This document shows positions 27,901 to 34,931 of a stretch of DNA of 64,000 nt, one piece after another (positions within the stretch are counted from its first letter, which is position 1; each line of letters opens with the position of its first letter). The stretch spans positions 186,001 to 250,000 of the forward strand of contig JAAHGF010000002.1 in the NCBI GenBank assembly GCA_010672585.1, written 5' to 3'. A program made the position numbers and the translations under genes. The DNA is from Okeania sp. SIO1I7. GTDB lineage: Bacteria > Cyanobacteriota > Cyanobacteriia > Cyanobacteriales > Microcoleaceae. The notes beneath the pieces were generated by a model. It was not told the origin of the DNA and searched no databases. It saw nothing but the letters and a program-made list of their open reading frames with translations.

Positions 27901-28868
27901 TCTTCCACAACAAACTCTGCTTTTCCAGTAGCTATTTGTTGAGCTTCTGCTACCGCTGAGAATACAACTCGTTCCGGGATAGGAAGTCCATCATAAAACC
28001 ATGCTAATCCAGCTTCAGCATTCTCGATCGCTTTATCGACAATACTTTCTACATTTCCACGAGTCACAATCGATCGCCCTTCTTCTCTGGCTTTGAAAAA
28101 GAGTGCAAAACATATTACTTGGGTAAAATAAGGATGCCCTGCTGATAGCTCCAGAATCGCCTGAATAGCATCAGGTTGATATTCTAAAACACCCTTAGCT
28201 GGTTCAATAATCAATCTCTTGGCATTTTTCTCTCGCAACAAACCAATTCTCAGATTAGGTGCTTGATGGAACAAACCCAGTAAATTCGGCATATCATCAA
28301 GCCGTCGTCCTACAACTGGAATGATAAAAAGCTGTTCTTGCTCATCAACAAGAGATTTTAAATAGGGAAACAAGTGAGTGCTGGCTGTATCTTGAGAGTG
28401 TTCGCCTAAAACATCAAATTCATCTAATAAAAGAACTAAATTTTTGCCATCTATTACTTCAAAAACTTGCCTTAAGAAAACTTCAGAAAAAAGCTCTTGT
28501 TCTTTCTGTAAATCCTTTTTAGATAGAATCCTAATCCCATCAACTTGCAGCTCAAATTCATCCTCCAAATATTCCAGAATTTCTGAGGCAATTTCATACA
28601 GAACATCACTAACTGATTTCCTGCTTTTGCCTTCCAGAGACAGGAAAACAAAGAAAAACTGTTCTAGCTGGACAAAGTTATGAACTTGCAACAATACCGA
28701 GGACTTACCAATACGCCGCTGACCATGGAGCAAAATCACTTTGGCATTCTGCTTCAAATTATCCTCAATAAACCGAAAGAGGTCTTCTCGTCCGAAAAAA
28801 GATTCCGGTTTGTGAATCGGAACACCTATAATATAAGGATTATCTTGTTCAGTAATTGAAGCAGTCAT
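24957..28868 (-). CDS. Tandem-NTPase WD40 protein: type-2 STAND ATPase + nSTAND1 + membrane segment + seven-bladed propeller; locus B gene 2
   Basis: A 1303-residue signalling protein. Residues 1-400: a type-2 ATPase with intact Walker A (G49-QRRIGKS56), DEFD (149-152) and GHPYFTQ. Residues ~425-880: an nSTAND1 module (CPYQGFHHFGPNEAEFFFGRE, Walker A GESGSGKSS at 468-476, Walker B VLVIADQFEEL). Around 890-915 a single membrane segment. From about 970 seven WD40-type repeats of ~41 residues (FSPDGxLLASAGxxGTVxLWNL) form a complete propeller. A tail, LDELLVRGCNWVRDYL, common in cyanobacterial WD40 proteins, ends it. Blades 1-4 are nearly identical. The type-1 ATPase gene lies 32 bp upstream. 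Membrane topology and ligand are unknown. Confidence 0.85.
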   Translation of the reverse strand: MTASITEQDNPYIIGVPIHKPESFFGREDLFRFIEDNLKQNAKVILLHGQRRIGKSSVLLQVHNFVQLEQFFFVFLSLEGKSRKSVSDVLYEIASEILEYLEDEFELQVDGIRILSKKDLQKEQELFSEVFLRQVFEVIDGKNLVLLLDEFDVLGEHSQDTASTHLFPYLKSLVDEQEQLFIIPVVGRRLDDMPNLLGLFHQAPNLRIGLLREKNAKRLIIEPAKGVLEYQPDAIQAILELSAGHPYFTQVICFALFFKAREEGRSIVTRGNVESIVDKAIENAEAGLAWFYDGLPIPERVVFSAVAEAQQIATGKAEFVVEDPLTVLRKYGVIQTKSLIQAGERLKEWGFLNLLKVSEPPKKASAYTVKIELVRRWLLKRHPLKQEIRELWESHIPRIVNYFDLREDFKLEPVESADTSVDENLPCPYQGFHHFGPNEAEFFFGREVFVKRLFAATNTRNFIALLGESGSGKSSVVLAGLVPKLQQEGNWLFTYFRPGSDPFLAFAQALIPLFGTELGDTEQIMQARQLAQSFVSGSVLLKDVFSQIKKNYPNYQVLVIADQFEELYTLCSDEPTHQKFLDTLLNPFQSEEKSTLSTVLVATLRTDFLGNALSYPPLADILQKGYLLLRPMKLEELREVIEKPAQNLGVSFEQGLVQRIFNDVQQKPGNLPLPLLEFTLMELWKNLTQNELTHNAYEEIGEISGVLTRYADEKYYQLSKQEKEVVHHIFLQLVSPGEGTEDTRRQATKEEFQESDWKLVKKLADDRLVAINRSFIAGQQQETVEVIHEALIRNWDQLRQWMETDREFRIWQERLRIAVRLWQETGREKEALLRGVLLAEAEDLLQERPEKLNLLEQEFIELSIEWRKRQKLEKQRKKSTIPSILIFLLTLLVSITVPITIWFQIQRSQIAEIRARSASGEALFASNSQLEGLIASLRSGKELKLLPRNNTELNNEVIETLQKVVDEIKEQNRFQGNQGSVTSVNFSPDGKLLVSVGENGTVNLWNLEGKLLRSLIGNQGSITSLTVTRYGSLLASAGTNGTVDLRTWEGKLLYSFRGNQGSATSITFSPDGNLLASAGENGTVNLWNLEGKLLYSFGRNQGSVTSVAFSPDGKLLASAGENGMVKLWNLEGKLLRSFIGSQGLVTSISFSPDGRLLAIGRKKGTVYLWNLQGVQEQVFNVPKGAVNSVHFSPDGTLLATAGADGTARLWDLNSRQQLEEFQVPEGAINTISFSPDGNLLATGGEDGTIRLWNLQKQQPPTSTANQDLDELLVRGCNWVRDYLENNPEVNESDKTLCNDIIDN

Positions 28869-28900
28869 AACATCACTTCCTTCCTACTATCATTTGATTC

Positions 28901-30193
28901 TCAGGTGGGATTGCCTAAAAACCTGCTTATTATATTAACAAATGACTCGACTGCCTTTCGATACTTCCATACCTGTTTGAAGACTTGAGTTACCCCCTCT
29001 ACCTGCTCGCGACTCATTAACCTGAGAAATACTTTCTCTCGCTTCTTGAGTTCTGTTTCATCACTGTTTTCAATTTCCCTGAGTACCCACCATTCCATCA
29101 TAGAAGAAGTAAATTCATAAACAGTTTTCCAGTCCTCTTGCGTTTTCTTAATTATCCCCCGTTCCTCTAAATCTATTAACTCCCTTTCTTTCTGACTAAA
29201 AATATTGTCAATACCTCTCAAAGCAAAACTTTTTTTACCCAGATTACCCTCTAAACGAGACAACGCTATTAGAATTAACAGGATTTGCTCCTCATCTGTG
29301 GATAATTGCCAAATGTTATCGAAGATTTGTTCTGTTCGACCTTGAAAGTCTTTAATAAAAGTCTCAAGATCGGGTATTTCTCCATCCTGAAGCCTTTCAT
29401 ATAGCAGATATCCTGCATTTTGAAGTAGTTGTGGATGCCCATCAGTAATTTTCAAAATACCTTCTTGCAAACTCTGTTTAATTCTAATGAAACGAGGAGA
29501 AGTAGAGGTGAAAAATTCCTCCAAAACTTCAGCCTTTGAGAAAGGTTTTATTGGTTGGAAGATATAGTGATTGTACCAAGGTGAGCCGCTTAGAGGAAGT
29601 GTTGGTCCGAGTTCGTTCAATCGCCTGAAAGTAGTTACAATAGTCCGCAGATGTCGCCCTAGTTTTGGATCTACTGCCAGATTACGAAACTCGCTGAGGA
29701 ATGTCAGCATCTCAATTTCTGTATATTCGGTATTCGTTTTGAGAGCAGAATCATAATCATCAATTAGTAGCAGCAGGAATTTATCTTTATCCTGCTTGCC
29801 AATTTTCCTAAGTATCTGACGGATATCCGTTTTCTCAATAGTATCTCCTTCCAAGACCTCATCAATAACAGCTTTTAATTCATCGTTATCCTCAACTTCT
29901 TCTTTCAACAAAATTAAGACTTCCTGCCAAAAAGCATAGGGTGTGAAAGGATTGATATTAGTACAGTTGAGATAAACAATCAAGGACTTTGAGTAGTCTT
30001 GTCCTTGCTCTTGCCAAATTTCAGAGTAAGTTAGAAGATAGAGAAGTGATGACTTCCCCATACCAGGGCTACCATAAAAAGCACCGTGTAAATTCTTAGT
30101 AATTAGATCGAAAGCAAATCGAAGTTCAGATTTTCGCCCGATGAAATATTCTGGAGGTACAGGGCCAGCAGGAAAGAAAGGATTGTTTGGCAT
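28901..30193 (-). CDS. STAND-like P-loop ATPase (type 1); locus B gene 1
   Basis: A 430-residue paralogue of the 10586-11872 product. It has the leader FFPAGPVPPEYFIGR, Walker A GSPGMGKSS, Walker B LLLLIDDYD and the shared GSPWYNHY block. It also has a DGHPQLLQ GxP motif and a winged-helix-like C-terminus with no extra domain. It starts at ATG 30193 and ends 32 bp before the tandem-NTPase WD40 gene, so co-transcription is likely. A GTPase gene lies 144 bp upstream in the same direction. Its repeated association with a type-2 ATPase suggests the two proteins form one complex; this is inference. Confidence 0.78.
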   Translation of the reverse strand: MPNNPFFPAGPVPPEYFIGRKSELRFAFDLITKNLHGAFYGSPGMGKSSLLYLLTYSEIWQEQGQDYSKSLIVYLNCTNINPFTPYAFWQEVLILLKEEVEDNDELKAVIDEVLEGDTIEKTDIRQILRKIGKQDKDKFLLLLIDDYDSALKTNTEYTEIEMLTFLSEFRNLAVDPKLGRHLRTIVTTFRRLNELGPTLPLSGSPWYNHYIFQPIKPFSKAEVLEEFFTSTSPRFIRIKQSLQEGILKITDGHPQLLQNAGYLLYERLQDGEIPDLETFIKDFQGRTEQIFDNIWQLSTDEEQILLILIALSRLEGNLGKKSFALRGIDNIFSQKERELIDLEERGIIKKTQEDWKTVYEFTSSMMEWWVLREIENSDETELKKREKVFLRLMSREQVEGVTQVFKQVWKYRKAVESFVNIISRFLGNPT

Positions 30194-30337
30194 GATATCT
30201 ACAGTTCTTGGTCTTTTAGGACATACTAAATTATATCAAGAAGGAAGAAGAAAGAAGGAAAGACAGAAGGAAAGTATTTGAGAATTAATCAGTAAACCCT
30301 AATTATTAATTATTAATTATTAATTATTAATTATTAA
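30194..30337. repeat. Intergenic spacer with aattatt and gaagga-type repeats
   Basis: Tandem aattatt heptamers at about 30299-30340 and gaagaaagaagg runs (30240-30275) separate the GTPase stop from the type-1 ATPase start. Any transcript joining them must cross these. Confidence 0.6.
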
Positions 30338-31648
30338 TTAATTCTTAAACCTCTCTTTCGCTGACTCAAACGCCTCCTGCATCACACCTTGAATTTTTTC
30401 TGGGTCTGGCTTTTTCCCTCCCATCAAATCTCCGAAATAAACACAAGCACTTTCACCTAATGCCCAAGTATATGCAGCAGCCCAAGAAGCTGCGATCGCG
30501 CTCCCGAACCCAGGCACAAATTTAATCAACTCCCTCCCCACTGCTTGAGCAACAAAACCTCCTCCAATAACACTAACAACTCCTCCTGCTTGAGATGGGG
30601 ATATTGTTTGCCCATACAAATTTCCTAATAAACCTACCATGGACACTTGCAAAGCTGTTAATACTGGCATTGTGGCAAAAGGTAGAGGTACTGCTGCTGT
30701 GGTAGCTACCATAATAGTAAATGATAAAATATAACGTCGCCCCACATCTCGATAAATATTGCCCAGTTGTTTGCTTGCTTGTTCGTCTAATAATTGATAA
30801 ATTGTTCGTGCTTCTGCTTCTGGAAGTAATTCTGCTAAACTATCTCGAAAGGCTTCTAAACCATAAAATACAGGATTGTAGTCATCCTCTTCTAGGGTAA
30901 AATCTATCAGTACAGAGCGATCGCTCAACTTCCCAAAGTCTTCCTGAATAGCAACAAAAGCACGGTTTATTTCTTCATATTCTGGAGGATATTCGGGATG
31001 GTCGTCAGTAGGGTTAGGATAAACTTCATGGAGACAAGTTACTGCTAAAAGACAGGGAATATTTGGATATTTTTGTCGCAACTGTTCTGCTATCTGTCGT
31101 AATGTATCGGTAGCAAAATCATTGATTTTTACGGTCAAAATCAAAATTCTAGCGCGGTTACTTTCTTGCTGTAACTCTCCCAGGAGTTCGTCAATAATAA
31201 CTGGTGTTTCCTGTTTGACATCTCCCAACCCCACAGTATCAGTGAAAATCAATAAGGGCAAATCGTCCGAGGGATAAGCATAACGTTCGGTATGTTGGGT
31301 ATGAGGGCGAAATCCTTGACCGACTATTTCTGGGGAAACTCCTGTTAAAGCTCGTACAATGGAACTTTTACCTGCTTGGGGTTTACCTATTAATAGTGCT
31401 TCGGTGGTGGGAAGTTCTGCGCGCACTTTTGTTAATATTTCTGCTACTTTGGCTTCATCAACGCTAAACCATTCTACTAATGTTTGTGCTGCTCGGTCTA
31501 CGGGTAATAGTTTCATTACACGGTTGCTGGTATCATTCCAAGCTTCAGCAATACGATTTTTCCAAGAGTCTTTTTTTGTATCTTCAGTCGGTTGATGAAA
31601 CTGTTCCGAATCAGTTGTTACTTGGTTGGTGTCATTTTCCTCAGTCAT
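30338..31648 (-). CDS. Era-like GTPase with DUF697-type hydrophobic C-terminus
   Basis: A GTP-binding protein. G1 is GKPQAGKSS, and G3 is DTVGLGD within LLIFTDTVGLGD. G4 appears degenerate (AVTCLHE rather than NKxD). The C-terminal ~130 residues are rich in small and hydrophobic residues (FATMPVLTALQ, GGVVSVIGGGFVAQAVGRELIKFVPGFGSAIAA), as in DUF697 proteins that associate with membranes. I use ATG 31648 (MTEENDTNQV). The longer in-frame start at 31837 would add 63 residues translated from a dispersed repeat (cccgcgctctcccgcagggg), which is unlikely to be coding. Position upstream of STAND locus B in the same orientation makes a functional link possible. Confidence 0.8.
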   Translation of the reverse strand: MTEENDTNQVTTDSEQFHQPTEDTKKDSWKNRIAEAWNDTSNRVMKLLPVDRAAQTLVEWFSVDEAKVAEILTKVRAELPTTEALLIGKPQAGKSSIVRALTGVSPEIVGQGFRPHTQHTERYAYPSDDLPLLIFTDTVGLGDVKQETPVIIDELLGELQQESNRARILILTVKINDFATDTLRQIAEQLRQKYPNIPCLLAVTCLHEVYPNPTDDHPEYPPEYEEINRAFVAIQEDFGKLSDRSVLIDFTLEEDDYNPVFYGLEAFRDSLAELLPEAEARTIYQLLDEQASKQLGNIYRDVGRRYILSFTIMVATTAAVPLPFATMPVLTALQVSMVGLLGNLYGQTISPSQAGGVVSVIGGGFVAQAVGRELIKFVPGFGSAIAASWAAAYTWALGESACVYFGDLMGGKKPDPEKIQGVMQEAFESAKERFKN

Positions 31649-32080
31649 TATGAATATAGTGGGTAAATCTATAGGATTAAGTGGACTTATTTGAAAGTGA
31701 TTTGAAATAGATTTTATTCTGATTTTAAGTTTCCTGGCGGGAAGTCCCGCGCTCTCCCGCAGGGGAGCGTCGTATGGGAAAGCCAGGGCCAGGATTCGGA
31801 TACCTTCATAAGCTAAACGTTCACAAGCCCTTGACAAGCTAGCTACATTTTGTTATTCTCCAGTTCAACACAGGGGGAGGACATCACCTCTGTCTAAACA
31901 GCGGTCAGGGTTTCCCAGACTGAAGAATCCCGCGTTGTCCCGTAAGGGCAACGTCGGGAGTATGTCAAGTTTATCATGTGGTCTATAGCAGTCGAAGGAA
32001 AGAGCGTGGACATATCAAAAGCTTCAAACTGAAACAACGCCAGATTTTTCCTTCTTCCTTGTTCCTTCTACTATAAATGC

Positions 32081-32200
32081 TCAGGACTTACGCAGAGACT
32101 GTGTATATAGCGAGGACGTCATTCGGAGCTTTGCGGAACGCAAATACCATTTGCCCCTACAGATAGTGGTTTAAAGGTCAATTTGCGTAAGTCCTGATGC
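32081..32200. mobile_element. MITE-like element with tcaggacttacgca termini
   Basis: Perfect 14-bp inverted termini tcaggacttacgca and tgcgtaagtcctga enclose about 90 bp. One terminus alone recurs at 12082-12095. An element at 49317-49517 has similar ends (gggacttacaca / tgtgtaagtccc). No coding capacity. Confidence 0.7.
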
Positions 32201-32202
32201 TC

Positions 32203-32420
32203 TATAGCAGTCGAAGGAAAGAGCGTGGACATATCAAAAGCTTCAAACTGAAACAACGCCAGATTTTTCCTTGTTCCTTCTTCCTTGTTCCTTGTTCCTT
32301 CTTCCTTGTTCCTTGTTCCTTGTTCCTTGTTCCTTGTTCCTTGTTCCTTGTTCCTTGTTCCTTGTTCCTTGTTCCTTGTTCCTTGTTCCTTGTTCCTTGT
32401 TCCTTGTTCCTTCTGCTATA
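32203..32420. mobile_element. MITE-like element tatagcag..ctgctata carrying an expanded heptamer tract
   Basis: The ends tatagcag and ctgctata are perfect inverted repeats. The left 60 bp are the same as in the copy at 31984-32075. The size difference comes from expansion of ccttgtt heptamers near the right end. Related elements: 14300-14398 and 33572-33676. Confidence 0.7.
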
Positions 32421-32433
32421 AATGCTGAATAGC

Positions 32434-33546
32434 TTATAAATCAGAGTTAGTATCAGGATCTACTTCTTCTTCAGGTACAGCAACAGTTACTGATTCTAGT
32501 TGCTCCTTTGTTTCAGTAATCCCCAACATATCGTCAACAATATCCTTAATAATACTAGCAACAGGAACGGCTAATAAAATTCCGACAAAACCTCCTAACT
32601 TGCTTCCGAGAAACACAGCAAATAATAGCCAGATGGGATTTACCCCGACCAGATCCTCCATCACCTTTGGCACAACAATACTATCTACTATCTGCCCTAA
32701 AATCAGAGCAATGAAAAATACCTGAAGACCAATTCCCACATCCTGAAGCATGAGAAATACACTGACAGAAACCTGCGCGACCGCTCCCATAAAAGGAAGC
32801 AGACTAGCCATACCAATTAAAAACCCAAACATTAATCCTAGAGGGACGCCAATGAGGATAAATATTACGGCCAAGACAAAGCTAAAACCCACAGAAATCA
32901 TTACCTGACCACCAATAAATCGCCTTAGTTTCACCGGTACGTTACTTCTAAGATGATTTTGCCACCAGGGAGAAAACCAATTCATTGCTCCATTCCAAGC
33001 AGTTTCACCACCAATGAGTAGAAAAATAGTCAACACCAGGATAAAAAATAGGGTAAGTCCGCTATTTAGACCTCCCAAAAATAGCCCTAATACTCCACTA
33101 AACAAAGATTGCAAAATGCCTGTTAGTCGTTGAGTTAATTCTTGCTCAAACTGAGTCAAATCTATCCCCAGTTGGTCAGATATAGGTAAATCGGAAATAA
33201 TATTTACTAATCCTGAAGCTGATGCTAGAGATTTCGGTAGAAAATCAATGAAATCTACAATTTGTTTAATTAGTGCTGGTATGATTAACAAGCTTAAGCA
33301 AATAATGAGTAACAGACCTACCAATAAAACGATTGTCAAGCTCCAAATTCTGGGCAACCTTCGTCTCTGCAAAAACTGCATGGGATAATCTAGCAAAATT
33401 GCCAGAATTACTGATAGGAAGAAAATGCTAACCATCGGTTGTAGATAGTTAACAAAAAGTACAAACAGCCAACCATTGAGAAAAAATAGTGGAAACATCA
33501 GACCGTTGCGTAACCACTTTGGCAGCTTTACGGGAGATTGATTCAT
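32434..33546 (-). CDS. AI-2E family transporter (PerM/UPF0118-like permease)
   Basis: A 370-residue polytopic membrane protein with about seven hydrophobic segments: MFPLFFLNGWLFVLFV, FFLSVILAILLDYP, LTIVLLVGLLLIICLSLL, LFFILVLTIFLLIGG, FVLAVIFILIGVPLGLMFGFLIGM, VFFIALILGQIVDS and LLAVPVASIIKDI. The QIVDSIVVPKVMEDLVGVNPIWLLFAVFLGSKLGGFVGILLAVPVA segment is the family signature region. Members export autoinducers, solutes or Na+/Li+; the substrate here is unknown. The C-terminal tail is acidic. Start is ATG 33546. Confidence 0.88.
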   Translation of the reverse strand: MNQSPVKLPKWLRNGLMFPLFFLNGWLFVLFVNYLQPMVSIFFLSVILAILLDYPMQFLQRRRLPRIWSLTIVLLVGLLLIICLSLLIIPALIKQIVDFIDFLPKSLASASGLVNIISDLPISDQLGIDLTQFEQELTQRLTGILQSLFSGVLGLFLGGLNSGLTLFFILVLTIFLLIGGETAWNGAMNWFSPWWQNHLRSNVPVKLRRFIGGQVMISVGFSFVLAVIFILIGVPLGLMFGFLIGMASLLPFMGAVAQVSVSVFLMLQDVGIGLQVFFIALILGQIVDSIVVPKVMEDLVGVNPIWLLFAVFLGSKLGGFVGILLAVPVASIIKDIVDDMLGITETKEQLESVTVAVPEEEVDPDTNSDL

Positions 33547-33571
33547 CAGATTGCATCCTCATATTATTGGT

Positions 33572-33676
33572 ATAGCAGAAGGAAGAAGGAAGAAGGAGGA
33601 AGGAAGAAGGAAAAATATTGCTTTGTCTGAGCTTTAAGCTTTTGATCTGCTCTAACCTTTCCTTCGACTGTTATAG
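33572..33676. mobile_element. MITE-like tatagcag element with gaaggaa heptamers
   Basis: It starts tatagcagaaggaag and ends ccttcgactgttata. Its centre shares gagctttaagcttttgatctg with 14300-14398. It sits between the permease and the acetyltransferase gene. Confidence 0.6.
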
Positions 33677-33719
33677 TAAGTGAGAGTAGAGACGTTGCAT
33701 ACAACGTCCCTAGAAATTT

Positions 33720-34223
33720 TCAATTTTCTCTTCCGATATTCTTACCTTTTCCTTCGTTTAAAGATTTTACCATCAACATAGACTCAGACTGAAAACCTAA
33801 CTTGTGGTAAAGATTAAGAGCGGGTTGATTTGAGACAAATACCTGCAAACCAATTTGCCGATCGCCCCTAGCTTTTGCCCAATTTTCTGCATGGGTAACT
33901 AAAGCTGAACCGATACCAAGTCGTCGATGGGGTGGGGACACATACAACAGAAATATGTGAGTTACCCGATCGCCTTCTACTTGGTCTATGGCATTCCCCA
34001 ACCACAGACAACCTATTGGTGAAGTTACAGGTTTATCTATGACCTCAACCCACCAAATAGGAGTTTGAGTTGATAAGTAGCGATCGACGGTTTTGGCTAG
34101 ATGGCTAAAATTTTGCTCTGGGAAAAGTTCTTGATAAGTGCGATGCATAAATTTAACCAGCATTGCTCTGTCTAGACCGGAACCCTTACGAAGTTGGTAA
34201 TTTGGAATTAACTTGCTAACCAC
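33720..34223 (-). CDS. GNAT-family N-acetyltransferase
   Basis: A 167-residue acetyl-CoA-dependent acyltransferase. The acetyl-CoA-binding motif A is visible as IFLLYVSPPHRRLGIGSALVTHAENWAKARG (R/Q-x-x-G-x-G/A at RRLGIG). Motif B follows as IGLQVFVSNQPALNLYHKLGFQ. The substrate is unknown. The frame starts at GTG 34223 (MVSKLIPNYQ), with no in-frame ATG until residue 22. That puts the start 6 bp after the stop of the small membrane protein gene, so the two probably form an operon and may be translationally coupled. Confidence 0.85.
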   Translation of the reverse strand: MVSKLIPNYQLRKGSGLDRAMLVKFMHRTYQELFPEQNFSHLAKTVDRYLSTQTPIWWVEVIDKPVTSPIGCLWLGNAIDQVEGDRVTHIFLLYVSPPHRRLGIGSALVTHAENWAKARGDRQIGLQVFVSNQPALNLYHKLGFQSESMLMVKSLNEGKGKNIGREN

Positions 34224-34229
34224 TGAATA

Positions 34230-34412
34230 TTACCAGAAATGAACATTGGGTGTGGATAGCATTGCCTCTTCTTGAGGAGAACTTAATTCTTCTGTGGGAG
34301 CGGGTGCTGCTAGATCCCCTGGTAAAAAGATACGAGCGCTGACTGCTACCATAGCGATTAAAAATATGACTACGACTATGAATGGAGCAATATATTGACG
34401 AAAAATTTGCAT
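34230..34412 (-). CDS. Small single-pass membrane protein (60 aa)
   Basis: The protein has one hydrophobic segment (IAPFIVVVIFLIAMVAVSARIF, residues 8-29) followed by an acidic, proline-rich tail. It starts at ATG 34412. It lies 6 bp ahead of the acetyltransferase gene on the same strand. I do not recognise a named family; its position and clean start support a real gene. Confidence 0.6.
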   Translation of the reverse strand: MQIFRQYIAPFIVVVIFLIAMVAVSARIFLPGDLAAPAPTEELSSPQEEAMLSTPNVHFW

Positions 34413-34931
34413 GGTTTTTGTTAAGTATTAAATAAGGTACAAGTTAGAAAACGAGTGATGACCTTTTTTTCATAGATAGAGAGGGGAGTTATTTCAGTTA
34501 TCAGTTATCAGTTATCAGTTATCAGTACTTCTGCAATCAGGAAGCTACGAAAATACTGAATCTTCTTTTCTATTGGTCTTATTGATATGGCGCAGATTTC
34601 CTCGCCATCCCACCCTACGGGAAGCTCCGAAGATCGACCGCTCTTTATCCTCTTATTAAAGGTGACTTCAGACCCAAATTTTTTGGTGGAAGGAAGAAAG
34701 AGAATATATTTAAGTTTCTGCTGCTGACTAATGCCATATCCGGATAATAGCGCGATAGAACTCCGTTCCGTGCTCCACGTTTTCGGTGCGGAATACTGCG
34801 CTTGACCTGTCGCGGAGCAACAAAAACTTTCTCCTTCTCCTCCTGTTGTTTCTTTCCTCCTGACTCCTGACTGCTGACTTCCCTTCCCCTCCACCGGAGG
34901 GGTTAGGGGTGGGTTGACTCCTGAGGACTCC
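34413..34931. repeat. Intergenic repeat region upstream of small membrane protein
   Basis: No convincing gene; the 147-aa open frame here is translated repeat. Contents: ttatcag heptamers (34495-34523) and the cctcgccatcccaccctacggg module (34595-34640). A palindromic ctccaccggaggggttaggggtgggttg segment (34886-34917) is of a kind that recurs in many other gaps. Confidence 0.6.

Larger units (their letters stand above)
31649..32433. repeat. Nested repeat region with long ccttgtt heptamer tract
   Basis: No gene seen. Two copies of a tatagcag element (31984-32075 and 32203-32420) flank a separate inverted-repeat element (32081-32200). The second tatagcag copy contains about 20 tandem ccttgtt heptamers (roughly 32267-32413). 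The open frame across it only encodes a LVPCSLF repeat and is not a gene. The 31720-31800 and 31900-31970 stretches carry a cccgcg..cgt repeat pair. Confidence 0.75.

Noticed and set aside
25451-28683. Several plus- and minus-strand open frames inside the STAND-WD40 gene
   Set aside because: They are shadows in other frames of the 1303-residue protein.
31649-31837. 63-residue N-terminal extension of the GTPase
   Set aside because: It is encoded by a repeat with cccgcg motifs, and the residues do not resemble a GTPase N-terminus; ATG 31648 fits better.
32197-32421. Open frame encoding a repeated LVPCSLF protein
   Set aside because: It is only the translation of the ccttgtt heptamer tract inside a MITE.
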